From Pseudopedobacter alpinus (lineage in GTDB: Bacteria; Bacteroidota; Bacteroidia; Sphingobacteriales; Sphingobacteriaceae): DNA of 64,000 nt. A model generated the notes under the pieces. It did not search any database and was not told the DNA's origin. It saw nothing but the letters and a program-made list of their open reading frames with translations. The position numbers were made by a program, and so were the translations under genes. The stretch is from assembly GCF_042684645.1 (NCBI RefSeq), contig NZ_JBHULV010000044.1:62001-126000 (forward strand), in the 5' to 3' direction. This document shows, in pieces, positions 44,670 to 54,488 of this stretch (within the stretch, counting starts at the first letter, position 1; each line of letters begins with the position of its first letter).

Positions 44670-47180
44670 ATGAAAAAAGCAAAAACTACAGAACAAGATA
44701 TAGATAAGCCTGAGCAAAATTTAGATATAAATGACACCTCAGAACATATACATGTTAGTGTTGAGGATTTAGATGAAGATGAAATTCATCATGTTAATAA
44801 CCCTATTGTTGGAATGAAACCCATAGAAAAAGTTTTTTTAGGGGCGGTAAAAGAAGTAAGACAACAAGACAATAAATACATTTTTAGTGATGGTTCTGCA
44901 TCTGTAGAAATAAGAGTTGTAAGCGATGAAATTATACGAGTGAGGATGGCACCTCATAGCGTATTTTTAGAAGATTTTTCTTACGCAGTACCTCAATTAG
45001 ACCAAAAAGTAGCAGTTTTTAACTTCACAGAAGAAGAAGATCATTATGCTGTTTCTACCAACACGGTTTCTTGTATCATTAATAAAGCTAATTTCCATAT
45101 TTCTTTTAGAGATAATGAAAGCAAAATAATTAATGAAGATTATTTGGCCATGCATTGGGAAGAAAATGAGCAATTTGGTGGTTACTACGTTTATTGTACA
45201 AAAAAATGTTACCCAGAAGAAGCTTACTATGGTTTAGGAGACAAACCTACAGATTTAAACTTAAGAGGTAAAAGACTTCAAAACTGGAACTCAGATACTT
45301 ATTCTTTCGCAAAACATCAAGATCCATTATATAGAAGTATTCCGTTTTTCATCAGTTTAAACGAAAATATTGCACACGGTATATTTTTAGATAATACTTT
45401 TAAAACGCACTTTGATTTTGCTCACGAAGATAATGAGAAGTTAAGTTTTTGGGCTGATGGCGGAGAATTACAATACTACTACATACATGGGCCACACATG
45501 ATGGATGTTGTTAAACGTTACAACTCTATCACCGGAACGCATAAATTGCCTCCAATGTGGGCTTTAGGTTATCACCAATGTAGGTGGAGCTATTATCCAG
45601 AATCTAAAGTAAAAGATTTGGCAGATAACTTTAGAACTCGTAAAATTCCTTGCGATGCCTTGTATTTAGATATTGATTACATGGATGGTTACAGGTGTTT
45701 CACTTGGAATAAAAAGTACTTCCCCAACCCAAAGAAAATGATTAAAGAACTGTCTGATGACGGTTTTAAAACAGTTGTAATTATTGACCCAGGTATTAAA
45801 GTTGACGATAATTATTGGGTTTTTAAAGAAGGTAAAGAAAATAAATATTTCTGTCGCCGAAGCGATGATTACTTTATGGAAGGGCATGTATGGCCAGGAA
45901 GATGTCAATTCCCAGATTTCACCAACCCCGATGTAAGGTTATGGTGGGGCGGCTTGTTCAAAGAATTGGTAGAAGTTGGTGTAGCAGGTGTTTGGAATGA
46001 TATGAATGAACCAGCTGTTTTTGGTAAAGGCACATTCCCAGATGATGTTCGTCATAATTACGATGGTTTTAGAGGTTCGCACCGTAAAGCTCACAACGTA
46101 TATGGTATGCAAATGGTTAGGGCAACTTATGATGGTTTAAAGAAAATTCAAAAGAACAAACGTCCGTTTACCATTACAAGAGCAGGTTATTCTGGTGTAC
46201 AACGCTACAGTTCTTGCTGGACAGGCGATAACGTGGCAAGTTGGGAACATTTAAAAATTGGTAGTTTACAAATGCAAAGATTATCAATGTCGGGTTTACC
46301 TTTTGCAGGTACAGATATTGGCGGTTTTAGTGGCGAGCCTACTGGCGAATTATTTACTCGTTGGATACAGTTAGGTGTTTTTTCTCCGTTTATGAGAGCA
46401 CACTCTGCTGGTGATACCGCTGAGCGTGAACCTTGGAGTTTTGGTACAGAGTTAGAAGACATTAACCGTAAGTTTATTGAGCTTCGTTATAAATTGCTGC
46501 CTTACATTTATTCTGCTTTTTGGGAACATCACCGTTACGGTTTTCCCATATTAAGACCAGTGGTAATGATGGAACAAGAAAATCCGATAAACAGATTTAG
46601 AGAAGATGAGTTTACTTTTGGCGATAAAATTTTGGTATGCCCAATTTTAGAAGAAGGAGCAACATCAAGAAATGTTTATTTACCAGCAGGTATTTGGTAT
46701 AACTACTGGACGCATGAAGTTTTAGAAGGTGGGTCAGAACATTTAATAGATGCACCATTAGATTCTATGCCAATATTTGTTAGAGCAGGTTCTGTAATAC
46801 CAGAATATCCGGTAATGCAACATACTGGGCAATTTGAAATTGATGAATTAACTTTCCAAATTTATTTTTCTAATTATGAGGTTAATTCATTCTACTTCGA
46901 AGATCATGGAGATACTTTTGCTTATGAGCAGGATATTTACATGGAAAAGAAATTTGTTGTAAAAGGCGATAAAAAAAGTATGACTATCAAACAATCTGTT
47001 GAAGGTTTGTTTACCCCAAGATATGAAACTTACGAATTAAAATTAATTGGCCTGCCATTTAAACCTTCGAAAGTATTAATAGACGGTAAAGAATATACAG
47101 GTAGTTTAGAATTTGATAGTTTAAAAAGAGTATTTGTAAAAGCAACTAAGCACTTTAAGCAAATTCAAATTATAAAATAA
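44670..47180 (+). CDS. GH31 alpha-glucosidase-family enzyme, cytosolic, acidic N-terminal tail
   Basis: An 836-residue protein without a signal peptide. The GH31 core includes YYGLGDKPTDLNLRGKRLQN, PPMWALGYHQCRWSYYPE, ALYLDIDYMDGYRCFTWN, nucleophile Asp444 in GVWNDMNEPAVFG, acid/base Asp520 in CWTGDNVASWEH and GLPFAGTDIGGFSGEPTGEL. A C-terminal beta-domain follows. Residues 1-55 form an extra acidic stretch (13 Asp/Glu against 4 Lys) before the galactose-mutarotase-like domain. Alpha-glucosidase acting on cytosolic maltodextrin or glycogen products is likely, since the next gene is the branching enzyme; alpha-xylosidase activity is less likely but not excluded. Confidence 0.9.
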   Translation: MKKAKTTEQDIDKPEQNLDINDTSEHIHVSVEDLDEDEIHHVNNPIVGMKPIEKVFLGAVKEVRQQDNKYIFSDGSASVEIRVVSDEIIRVRMAPHSVFLEDFSYAVPQLDQKVAVFNFTEEEDHYAVSTNTVSCIINKANFHISFRDNESKIINEDYLAMHWEENEQFGGYYVYCTKKCYPEEAYYGLGDKPTDLNLRGKRLQNWNSDTYSFAKHQDPLYRSIPFFISLNENIAHGIFLDNTFKTHFDFAHEDNEKLSFWADGGELQYYYIHGPHMMDVVKRYNSITGTHKLPPMWALGYHQCRWSYYPESKVKDLADNFRTRKIPCDALYLDIDYMDGYRCFTWNKKYFPNPKKMIKELSDDGFKTVVIIDPGIKVDDNYWVFKEGKENKYFCRRSDDYFMEGHVWPGRCQFPDFTNPDVRLWWGGLFKELVEVGVAGVWNDMNEPAVFGKGTFPDDVRHNYDGFRGSHRKAHNVYGMQMVRATYDGLKKIQKNKRPFTITRAGYSGVQRYSSCWTGDNVASWEHLKIGSLQMQRLSMSGLPFAGTDIGGFSGEPTGELFTRWIQLGVFSPFMRAHSAGDTAEREPWSFGTELEDINRKFIELRYKLLPYIYSAFWEHHRYGFPILRPVVMMEQENPINRFREDEFTFGDKILVCPILEEGATSRNVYLPAGIWYNYWTHEVLEGGSEHLIDAPLDSMPIFVRAGSVIPEYPVMQHTGQFEIDELTFQIYFSNYEVNSFYFEDHGDTFAYEQDIYMEKKFVVKGDKKSMTIKQSVEGLFTPRYETYELKLIGLPFKPSKVLIDGKEYTGSLEFDSLKRVFVKATKHFKQIQIIK

Positions 47181-47243
47181 TTATTCCTGATGTTCTAAAC
47201 TGAATTAAAGAATAATAAATTAATTGTGCATGTAGTTAAAAAT

Positions 47244-47282
47244 AAAGAGGTTGTTCCGTTAAAAAGCAGCCTCTTTTTTTTC
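47244..47282 (+). terminator. Intrinsic terminator after GH31
   Basis: AAAGAGGTTG (47244-47253) pairs with CAGCCTCTTT (47267-47276), one G-U pair, followed by a run of T. It would end transcription of the GH31 gene and separate it from glgB, which starts 120 bases further on. Confidence 0.75.
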
Positions 47283-47401
47283 ATAGCTTTTAATCTAAAT
47301 AAATTATAGGTTAATAAACATTATATGTAAATTGTAAGACTTATAAACCAAAAAAATCTTTTCATAAAATATAAATATGTAAGATTTCTCAAAATATTAA
47401 C

Positions 47402-49513
47402 ATGGCAAAAAAAGTTAAGGAAATTAAAACCAAAGAACCTATTGCTGAAATAAAAGATGCAAAAGCTAAACCAGCATCGGTTAAAAAAAGTATAAAAAAG
47501 CCTTCGGTAATTTCAGACAAAACTGAACCGGTTAAAGAGGTTAAAGTTAAAAAAGCAATCAAGAAAAATAGCGATACTGCAACAAATATTGATACAACAT
47601 TGTTAAACAATTTTGGTGTTCAACAATATTCTAAATTTACAGATTTTGACGTTTTACTTTTTAAATCGGGTAAACATTATAAACTTTACGAAAAATTAGG
47701 TTCTCATGTTGTTAATTACAACGGTGTTGTAGGAACTTATTTTGCTGTTTGGGCACCTAATGCCAACTATGTTTCGGTAATTGGAAATTTCAACCATTGG
47801 GATAATTCTTCTCATCCTTTATTTGTAAGGTGGGATGAAACAGGAATATGGGAAGGCTTTATTCCGCATGTTGGTAACGGCGAAGCTTATAAATATTTCA
47901 TTAATTCCACCACCGGAGAGGATTTAGAAAAAGCAGATCCTTTTGCGCTAAAAAGCGAAGAACCTCCGCGTACAGCATCTATAGTTTGGGATAATTGGTA
48001 CGAGTGGAAAGATAAAGAATGGATGACTAAACGTTATCTTAAAAATGGGTTAAATAAACCTATGTCTGTTTATGAGGTACATTTTGGCTCTTGGGCTCGT
48101 AGTCCAGAATCTCCAGATTTGTTTCTTTCTTACAGAGATATGGCCACTAAAATAGTGTCTTATGTTAAAGAAATGGGCTTTACACATGTAGAGTTTATGC
48201 CTTTAATGGAGCATCCGTTTTACCCTAGTTGGGGCTACCAAATTACAGGTTATTTTGCCGCAACTTGTAGGTTTGGCACTCCGCAAGATTTAATGTTTTT
48301 GATTGAAGAATTTCATGCAAATGGAATAGGAGTAATTATGGATTGGGTGCCATCACATTTCCCTGGAGATGCGCATGGCTTGTACAATTTTGACGGCTCA
48401 CATTTGTACGAACATGCAGATATGAGAAAAGGTTTCCACCCAGATTGGAAATCATACATTTTTAATTACGGCCGAAATGAAGTAAAAGCATTTTTAATTT
48501 CTAATGCTATTTTTTGGTTAGAACGTTTTCATATAGACGGTTTAAGGGTAGATGCAGTAGCCTCTATGCTTTATTTAGATTATTCTAGAAAAGAAGGAGA
48601 GTGGATAGCAAACGAACACGGCGGGCGAGAGAACTTAGAAGCTATTTCTTTCTTAAAAGAATTTAACGAAGCTGTATATGCTAATTTCCCTGATGTACAA
48701 ACCATTGCAGAAGAATCCACATCATTTGCAGGCGTAAGTCACCCAACTTATACAGGTGGTTTAGGTTTTGGGCAAAAATGGATGATGGGATGGATGAATG
48801 ATACTTTAAGATATTTCTCTGAGGATCCTATCAATAGAAAACACCACCATTCAAGCTTAACCTTTAGTACAGTTTATGCTTTTACAGAGAATTTTATGTT
48901 GCCGCTTTCGCATGATGAAGTAGTACATGGCAAACATTCTCTAATTTATAAAATGCCAGGAGACGAATGGCAACAATTTGCAAACCTTAGAATTCTTTAT
49001 GGTTACATGTGGACACACCCCGGAACAAAATTATTGTTTATGGGATGCGAGTTTGCACAAACCAAAGAATGGAACCCGCAACAATCTTTAGATTGGCATT
49101 TGTTAGAATTTGCACCTCACCAAGGAATTAAAAAAACGGTAATGGCGCTAAACAAACTGTATAAAGAAGAGCCAGCCTTGTATGAGCGTAGTTTTGATGC
49201 CAATGGTTTCGAGTGGATTGTTAACGATGATGCAGAAAACTCGGTATTGGTTTATTTAAGAAGAGGTTTAGATGCTAAAGATGATATCATTGTGGTGATT
49301 AACCTAACTCCAGTGCCACGCGAAAATTATAGATTTGGAGTGAGCGGAAAAGGAACTTGGAAAGAAATTTTCAATTCAGACGCATTAGAATATTGGGGCA
49401 GCGGAATCACCAACCCAGATAAACCTTCTGAAGCAAGAGGTAGCCATTGGAAAGCAAATTCAATTGAAATTAATATACCGCCATTGGCAATGGTAATGTT
49501 TAAAGCTATCTAA
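47402..49513 (+). CDS. glgB: 1,4-alpha-glucan branching enzyme with Lys-rich N-terminal tail
   Basis: A 703-residue GH13 branching enzyme, which cuts alpha-1,4 chains and rejoins them as alpha-1,6 branches in glycogen synthesis. A CBM48 domain (GVVGTYFAVWAPNANYVSVI, FNHWDNSSHPL) precedes the barrel: EVHFGSWARS, MEHPFYPSWGYQITGYFA, nucleophile Asp384 in GLRVDAVASMLYLDYSR, the acid in TIAEESTSF (Glu437/438) and Asp505 in LSHDEVVHGK. Residues 1-60 are an extra tail with 19 Lys and 8 acidic residues, absent from E. coli-type enzymes. No signal peptide, so cytosolic. No other glg gene is visible here. Confidence 0.94.
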   Translation: MAKKVKEIKTKEPIAEIKDAKAKPASVKKSIKKPSVISDKTEPVKEVKVKKAIKKNSDTATNIDTTLLNNFGVQQYSKFTDFDVLLFKSGKHYKLYEKLGSHVVNYNGVVGTYFAVWAPNANYVSVIGNFNHWDNSSHPLFVRWDETGIWEGFIPHVGNGEAYKYFINSTTGEDLEKADPFALKSEEPPRTASIVWDNWYEWKDKEWMTKRYLKNGLNKPMSVYEVHFGSWARSPESPDLFLSYRDMATKIVSYVKEMGFTHVEFMPLMEHPFYPSWGYQITGYFAATCRFGTPQDLMFLIEEFHANGIGVIMDWVPSHFPGDAHGLYNFDGSHLYEHADMRKGFHPDWKSYIFNYGRNEVKAFLISNAIFWLERFHIDGLRVDAVASMLYLDYSRKEGEWIANEHGGRENLEAISFLKEFNEAVYANFPDVQTIAEESTSFAGVSHPTYTGGLGFGQKWMMGWMNDTLRYFSEDPINRKHHHSSLTFSTVYAFTENFMLPLSHDEVVHGKHSLIYKMPGDEWQQFANLRILYGYMWTHPGTKLLFMGCEFAQTKEWNPQQSLDWHLLEFAPHQGIKKTVMALNKLYKEEPALYERSFDANGFEWIVNDDAENSVLVYLRRGLDAKDDIIVVINLTPVPRENYRFGVSGKGTWKEIFNSDALEYWGSGITNPDKPSEARGSHWKANSIEINIPPLAMVMFKAI

Positions 49514-49533
49514 TAAGAGAAAATTAAACAATC

Positions 49534-49570
49534 AAACAAGCCTGAGTTTTATTTACTCAGGCTTGTTTTT
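49534..49570 (+). terminator. Strong intrinsic terminator after glgB
   Basis: AAACAAGCCTGAGT (49534-49547) pairs with ACTCAGGCTTGTTT (49555-49568), a 14-bp stem with a 7-base loop and a T-tract. It lies 20 bases after the glgB stop. Confidence 0.9.
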
Positions 49571-49661
49571 GTTTATAAAGCATTTGCTTTAACTATATTA
49601 AGCTCTTAATTACACGAATACACAAGCGTTGGGTAGAAAAAAAATGTATATAAAAGCATAA

Positions 49662-49695
49662 AAGCCGCCTTAGTTTAATCTAAGGCGGTTTTTTT
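49662..49695. terminator. Terminator hairpin between convergent glgB and ice-binding genes
   Basis: CCGCCTTAG (49665-49673) pairs with CTAAGGCGG (49680-49688). T-runs on the plus strand (seven T) and shorter ones on the minus strand suit bidirectional use. On the minus strand it lies 40 bases past the stop of the ice-binding gene. Confidence 0.8.
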
Positions 49696-49735
49696 GGCTA
49701 TGCCAGTAATGTGATTATATCTAAATCACTATTTG

Positions 49736-51629
49736 TTAAAGAGAGATTTTACCTGCAAATAGTTTTTTTCCTTCACTTACTAAATAAATTAAGTAAATAC
49801 CCTTTTGAGTAGGTTTTGCTATGTTATAAGTTGACGTTGATGATAAAACTATCTTTTCTGAGGAAATTTTTTGACCATTTATATTATACAATTCTAAAGA
49901 GCCTGAACCTGGTTGTGCACCCATAACCTGAACGGATATGTTATTTTCATTGACGAAATATTTTACTTCAAAGCCAGTGGTTAAACCTGTTTTAACAGAT
50001 ATGGTACGGAAGTAATCTTTATCTCCGTTTAAATCAGTTTGAGAAATACGATAATAACTTAAATCATTAGGTTGAACAGTTTTAAAAGAATATTTGTTTT
50101 CGGTACTAGATACGGCTGCAGCATTAACAGTTGCTAAAGTTTCAAAGGTAATACCATCTATACTTCTTTCAATAGTGAAAAAGTTATTGTTTACTTCATT
50201 AGCAGTTGCCCATTCTAGTACTACATTGTTTTTAACAGGTTTTCCTTTAAAGTAAAGCCAAGTTACTGGTAATGTTGCACAACCTGCGGTTAGGGTTGTA
50301 GTTAATGAGTTGGTAGTAATCGCTCCGTTGGTAGTTAATGCTCTACCCTCTAATTTGGCTCCAGCATTAAATGCTATGGCTGCATTACTTATTAAAGTAC
50401 CTTTGAAGTCAGAAAGTGGGCTAATAGTTACTCCTCCACTAACTTTCCAGAATGTTTTTTGCTTTAGCTTGGTTAATTAACTTTACCGCAGCCGAAGCTG
50501 TTGTTGAAAAAGGACCATCTATTTTAATCACAAAAACAGCATTCGGGTTGCCTTGAGCATTTAAAGTAATGGTGTCTGTTAATGAGGTAGCCCCATTCAT
50601 ATGATAGGTATGTGGGGTAAGCGTTAACCCATTACCAAAAGCCGCCGGGTATAACAATTGTATGTCAGTAGTTAAATTAGCAAAATAGTTATTGTCCAAG
50701 TTCAATAAATCATCTTTTACTAAATTTGTAGTGGTATTAGGACCTGAGTGAATGGTACCTGTTACATTTTCTGTAACGTAACCACTTGTTGCTCCCAGGT
50801 TTGTGCCTATGTCACCAACTACATTGGTAGGGTTTGCCCTTGAATTTGTTACCGCTCCATTACTCGTAAATAAAGAAAAACAAGCAATAGAACCCAAAGT
50901 AGGCTCAGCCGGACCAGTTAAGGCAGGAACTGTACAACCTAAAGGCATTCTAGCTGTTAAATTAGTGAAACTGATAGCACCAGTGGTAGAAAATACCCTT
51001 CCTTCTACCTTAACACCAGAACCTAAAAGTATAGCTGCATTATGGGCAATAACATTTCCTTTCATAACGGTATTAGTACCTAAGTCTATAGCGCCAGTAG
51101 TTAGCCAAAAAATATTACAAGCCACTGCGCCATTGGTTAAAATAACTTTGCTTTCAGGTGAACTGTTAAAGGTACCTTTAATTTGGAAAATAAATTTTGC
51201 GTTAGGGTCTCCGGCGGCATCTAGGGTCAAATCTCCATTAAGAAAACCAGCTGCATCATTTATTCTGTAAACACCAGCAGGAAGTGTTGTACTGTTTCCC
51301 AATATAGGATTTGAAAGAACAGAAGTTGGTTGTTCGGCATCTAACTCGGTATGTGCAAGTAATAAATCCGTTGCAGCTTGTCCGGCAACACCAACACCAA
51401 TACCCCCATTTGCATACATAGAACCGTCAACATTAATACCTACGGTTACGGCTCCATTAGGCGATCCTACATTGCCCGTAAGCTGAGAATTACCGGTATT
51501 TGCAATCGCTCCGTTAGAAGAAAAGACGACAAAATTTTCAGCACTTTTTAGGATGCTTTGGCCAAAAACAGAGTTGCCGATTGATAACAAGGCTAAACCT
51601 GTTATAAAAATAGTTAGATTTTTTTTCAT
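49736..51629 (-). pseudogene. Ice-binding-like protein (two DUF3494 domains) with T9SS tail, frameshifted
   Basis: From ATG 51629 the frame encodes a signal (MKKNLTIFITGLALLSIG...FGQ) and two ice-binding-like DUF3494 domains (about residues 30-235 and 245-396): LTGNVGSPNGAVTVG, AGVYRINDAAGF, PNAKFIFQIKGTF and FWLTTGAIDLGTNTVMKGNV. It ends prematurely (NQAKAKNILES) at 50439. In another frame the missing part continues: TFWKVSGGVTISPLSDFKGT, then GAKLEGRALTTNGAITTNSL, a linker domain and a type IX secretion C-terminal domain (LELYNINGQKISSEKI ... GIYLIYLV) ending 49736. The switch is at a run of six T (plus strand 50455-50460), where one base too many would explain it. Sequencing error, real mutation or slippage are all possible. 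Confidence 0.82.
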
Positions 51630-51741
51630 CGATCAAAAAAAATATTAGTGAATAAATTATTTTGGCTTAACTAGCCGTTAACTAAATTTCAGAATTTAAA
51701 ATGTTTAAAAGTTATATAATTATTTAATAATGTTACATAAA

Positions 51742-52302
51742 TCATAGGTTTTCTAGATTTAGCCTGTTAGGATATTTTGATTGTTTAAATGAAGAAGGTG
51801 ATAAACCAGTGATTTTTCTGAACTGATTTGATAAATGAGCTACACTGCTATAACGCATTTTATATGCGATTTCCGTGAGGCTAAGCTCGTTATACAATAA
51901 AAGCTCTTTAACTTTTTCTATTTTATGGATGATAATGAATTGCTGTATGGTAATGCCATTTGCTTCTGAAAATAGGTTTGCTAAATAGGTATAATCATAA
52001 TTCAGTTTTTTGCTTAAATAATCTGAATATTTCATTTCAGGTAATTCATTAGAATAGTGAATCATTTGAATAATGACACTTTTTATCTTTTCAATTAATA
52101 TACTCCTTTTACTATCCATCAATTCCAAACCAGATTTTATCAGATTGGTTCTTAATTTTTCGTAATGTTGAGGAGTTAGACTTTCATAAATTTCTACAAT
52201 TCCGAGTGTAACATTTTTGTGTTTTATATCTAATTGCCCCAATTCCTCTTTTACCTTCATTATGCAGCGAAGGCTTACCATGTTTTTTATATATAATACC
52301 AT
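51742..52302 (-). CDS. AraC-family transcriptional regulator (short)
   Basis: A 186-residue protein with a C-terminal AraC helix-turn-helix pair (about residues 90-175): YLANLFSEANGITIQQFIII and EIAYKMRYSSVAHLSNQFRK followed by ITGLSPSSFKQSK. The N-terminus MVLYIKNMVSLRC is included because it matches the start I recall for this short AraC group (LYIKNMVSxRC), favouring ATG 52302 over the internal one. The usual sugar-binding cupin domain is absent, so the signal may reach it through protein interaction or its level. It sits 112 bases upstream of the ice-binding gene on the same strand; a regulatory link is possible but unproven. Confidence 0.85.
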   Translation of the reverse strand: MVLYIKNMVSLRCIMKVKEELGQLDIKHKNVTLGIVEIYESLTPQHYEKLRTNLIKSGLELMDSKRSILIEKIKSVIIQMIHYSNELPEMKYSDYLSKKLNYDYTYLANLFSEANGITIQQFIIIHKIEKVKELLLYNELSLTEIAYKMRYSSVAHLSNQFRKITGLSPSSFKQSKYPNRLNLENL

Positions 52303-53391
52303 TTAATATTTATAAAAAATATTAACAGTACCTTTTTAATTAACAGGTAGATGAATATTAGTCTGATGATTGCTTCACAATTGATAGACCATAATTGTTT
52401 TACTTCATATACTTTTAAATAATGTTATTAATTATATTTTAATATTTATTAATTGTTTTTTCTTTTCAAATTATTTTATTAATCAAATATTAAATGAAAA
52501 TTGCCGTTTTATTTGCTTTAAAGGCACTTTTTTAGATTCTTTAACAGAAGCATTCGCATATAACAAGTTGACTTATTTAAGTTTTGAGTGTTTTATTTAG
52601 CGAGAAAGCAAAAATAATCTTTTAAGAAACCTATCAATTTAAAAAATAAAAGATGGAGATAATAGTTGTATTTAAAAATTTTAAGCTTGCAAGAAATCCT
52701 GTAAATCAGAAAATAATGTATTTAATTATGGTCATTTTAACAAAGGTTTGAAAATCAGATAAAAATCATGAATTAACTCAAAAGTATTTTATGAAGCATT
52801 AAATGTGATAAAACAATAAATACACAATAATTGAATAAAACTATAACTAAAGCTTATTACCTTTCTTAATTAAAAGAATTTGCAACCTCATCAACAAACA
52901 ACCAACAAACAGCTTAAAATATTGATTTTTACTTTACCACATCTTATTTCAGCTGGGTAAGGGAACAACGAAAATCTAAATGGATTGATAAGGCAATTCT
53001 CTGTAGAAATTAGATTTTAATTTGAAAAAAATAATAAAATAAGCAATAGATATTTTAAACAGCAAACTCATAAAAAATTTGGTTATAAAAACATTAAAAT
53101 TTTTTAGCTCAAAAATTAAATAATTTAGCTAATGTTAAATTTTGTTATTTGCATTTACTTATTAAGAATTAGGTAGTTTATCAAAGAATTATACAAGTTC
53201 TTATTATATTTTATTGATAGAGATTTTTTAATACCACACTCATAAATAATATTGGATTGCAACTAAGTTTTAAGCCGCCATGCAAATAATACATAAACAT
53301 GACGATTATATGCTCATCTATTTCTGAATAGTTTTGGTTTTTATTAACTTCGGGCGACAATTTAAAATAATTACACAAATCCATATAAATC
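52303..53391. other. Long AT-rich intergenic region (about 1.1 kb)
   Basis: Lies between the divergent AraC and malate dehydrogenase genes. All frames are closed by frequent stops; the longest Met-started minus frame nearby (53211-53489) merely overlaps the start of mdh. TAGTTTTG at 53329-53336 fits a TAnnTTTG -7 element about 55 bases before mdh but has no well-spaced TTTG. No tRNA, repeat shared with another place in the window, or terminator was recognised. Confidence 0.4.
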
Positions 53392-54330
53392 ATGAAAATT
53401 ACCGTAGTTGGAGCAGGTGCAGTAGGAGCAACCTGTGCTGATAACATCGCAAGAAGAGAATTATCAGAAGAATTAGTTTTATTAGACATTAAAGAAGGTT
53501 TTGCAGAAGGTAAAGCTATTGATATGATGCAAACGGCATCTTATTTAGGTTTTGATACTAAAATTAAAGGTGTAACTAATGATTATGCTGCTACTGCTGA
53601 TTCTGAGGTTGTGGTAATTACTTCTGGTTTGCCACGTAAACCAGGGATGACACGTGAAGAGTTAATTGGTACCAATGCTGGTATTGTTAAATCTGTAACA
53701 GAAAATATTTTAAAATACTCCCCAAACACCATCATCATTGTGGTTTCTAACCCAATGGATACCATGAATTATTTGACTTTAAAAACTTCTGGTTTACCTA
53801 AAGAAAGAATTATTGGTATGGGTGGTGCATTAGATTCTGCTCGTTTCAAATATTATTTAAGTCAAGAGTTAGGTTGTTCACCAGCAGATTTAAATGCTGT
53901 AGTTATTGGTGGCCATGGTGATACTACTATGATTCCTTTAATTAACCATGCAACTTGGAATTCTATTCCGGTAACGCAATTATTAAGTAAAGAACAACAA
54001 GATAAAGTGGTATCTGCAACTATGATTGGTGGTGCTACTTTAACTAAATTAATTGGAACTTCTGCTTGGTATGCACCAGGTGCGGGTACTGCTGCAATGG
54101 TTGAAGCTATTGTACGTGACGAGAAAAAATTAATTTCTTGTGGTGTTGCTTTAGATGGAGAATATGATCAAAAAGATATCTCTTTAGTAGTGCCAGTTAT
54201 TTTAGGTAAAAACGGATGGGAAAAAATCATGGACTTTAAATTAACTGATGCTGAACAAGCTGAGTTTAAGAAAAGTGCTGATGCTGTTAGAAACATGAAT
54301 AATGTTTTAACAGATTCAAATCTGATTTAA
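53392..54330 (+). CDS. mdh: Malate dehydrogenase
   Basis: A 312-residue NAD-dependent L-malate dehydrogenase of the LDH-like group, a tricarboxylic acid cycle enzyme interconverting malate and oxaloacetate in the cytosol. Visible features: NAD-binding VGAGAVGATCADNIA with the Asp ending LVLLDIKEG, substrate arginines in GLPRKPGMTREEL, SNPMDTMNYL, and the catalytic His175 in IGGHGDTTMIPL. Arg-Lys-Pro-Gly-Met at the mobile loop is the malate rather than lactate pattern. It is monocistronic, with a hairpin (REP half) starting six bases after the stop. Confidence 0.96.
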   Translation: MKITVVGAGAVGATCADNIARRELSEELVLLDIKEGFAEGKAIDMMQTASYLGFDTKIKGVTNDYAATADSEVVVITSGLPRKPGMTREELIGTNAGIVKSVTENILKYSPNTIIIVVSNPMDTMNYLTLKTSGLPKERIIGMGGALDSARFKYYLSQELGCSPADLNAVVIGGHGDTTMIPLINHATWNSIPVTQLLSKEQQDKVVSATMIGGATLTKLIGTSAWYAPGAGTAAMVEAIVRDEKKLISCGVALDGEYDQKDISLVVPVILGKNGWEKIMDFKLTDAEQAEFKKSADAVRNMNNVLTDSNLI

Positions 54331-54335
54331 GAGAG

Positions 54336-54488
54336 GCCTCACCCTAAATCCCTCTCCGAAGGAGAGGGACTTTTCTTGTTTTATGGAAATTTAGGTGATT
54401 AAAAAAAATAGGATAATTTTAAAAAAAAAACGTTTGCAGGACCACAACGCAAATCACTCCCTCTCCTTCGGAGAGGGCTGGGGTGAGG
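54336..54488. repeat. Inverted pair of REP-like palindromes (REPIN-like, 153 bp)
   Basis: Left half: GCCTCACCCT then CCCTCTCC (54350-54357), loop GAA, GGAGAGGG (54361-54368). Right half, inverted: CCCTCTCC (54458-54465), loop TTC, GGAGAGGG (54469-54476), then CTGGGGTGAGGC to 54488. The two halves can form one large hairpin around about 90 AT-rich bases. The element starts six bases after mdh and ends directly at the conserved part of the retropepsin-like gene. Confidence 0.85.

Noticed and set aside
52303..53391. Possible small RNA or hidden gene in the 1.1-kb AT-rich gap
   Set aside because: No conserved structure, terminator or coding pattern could be recognised by eye; low complexity alone is not evidence.
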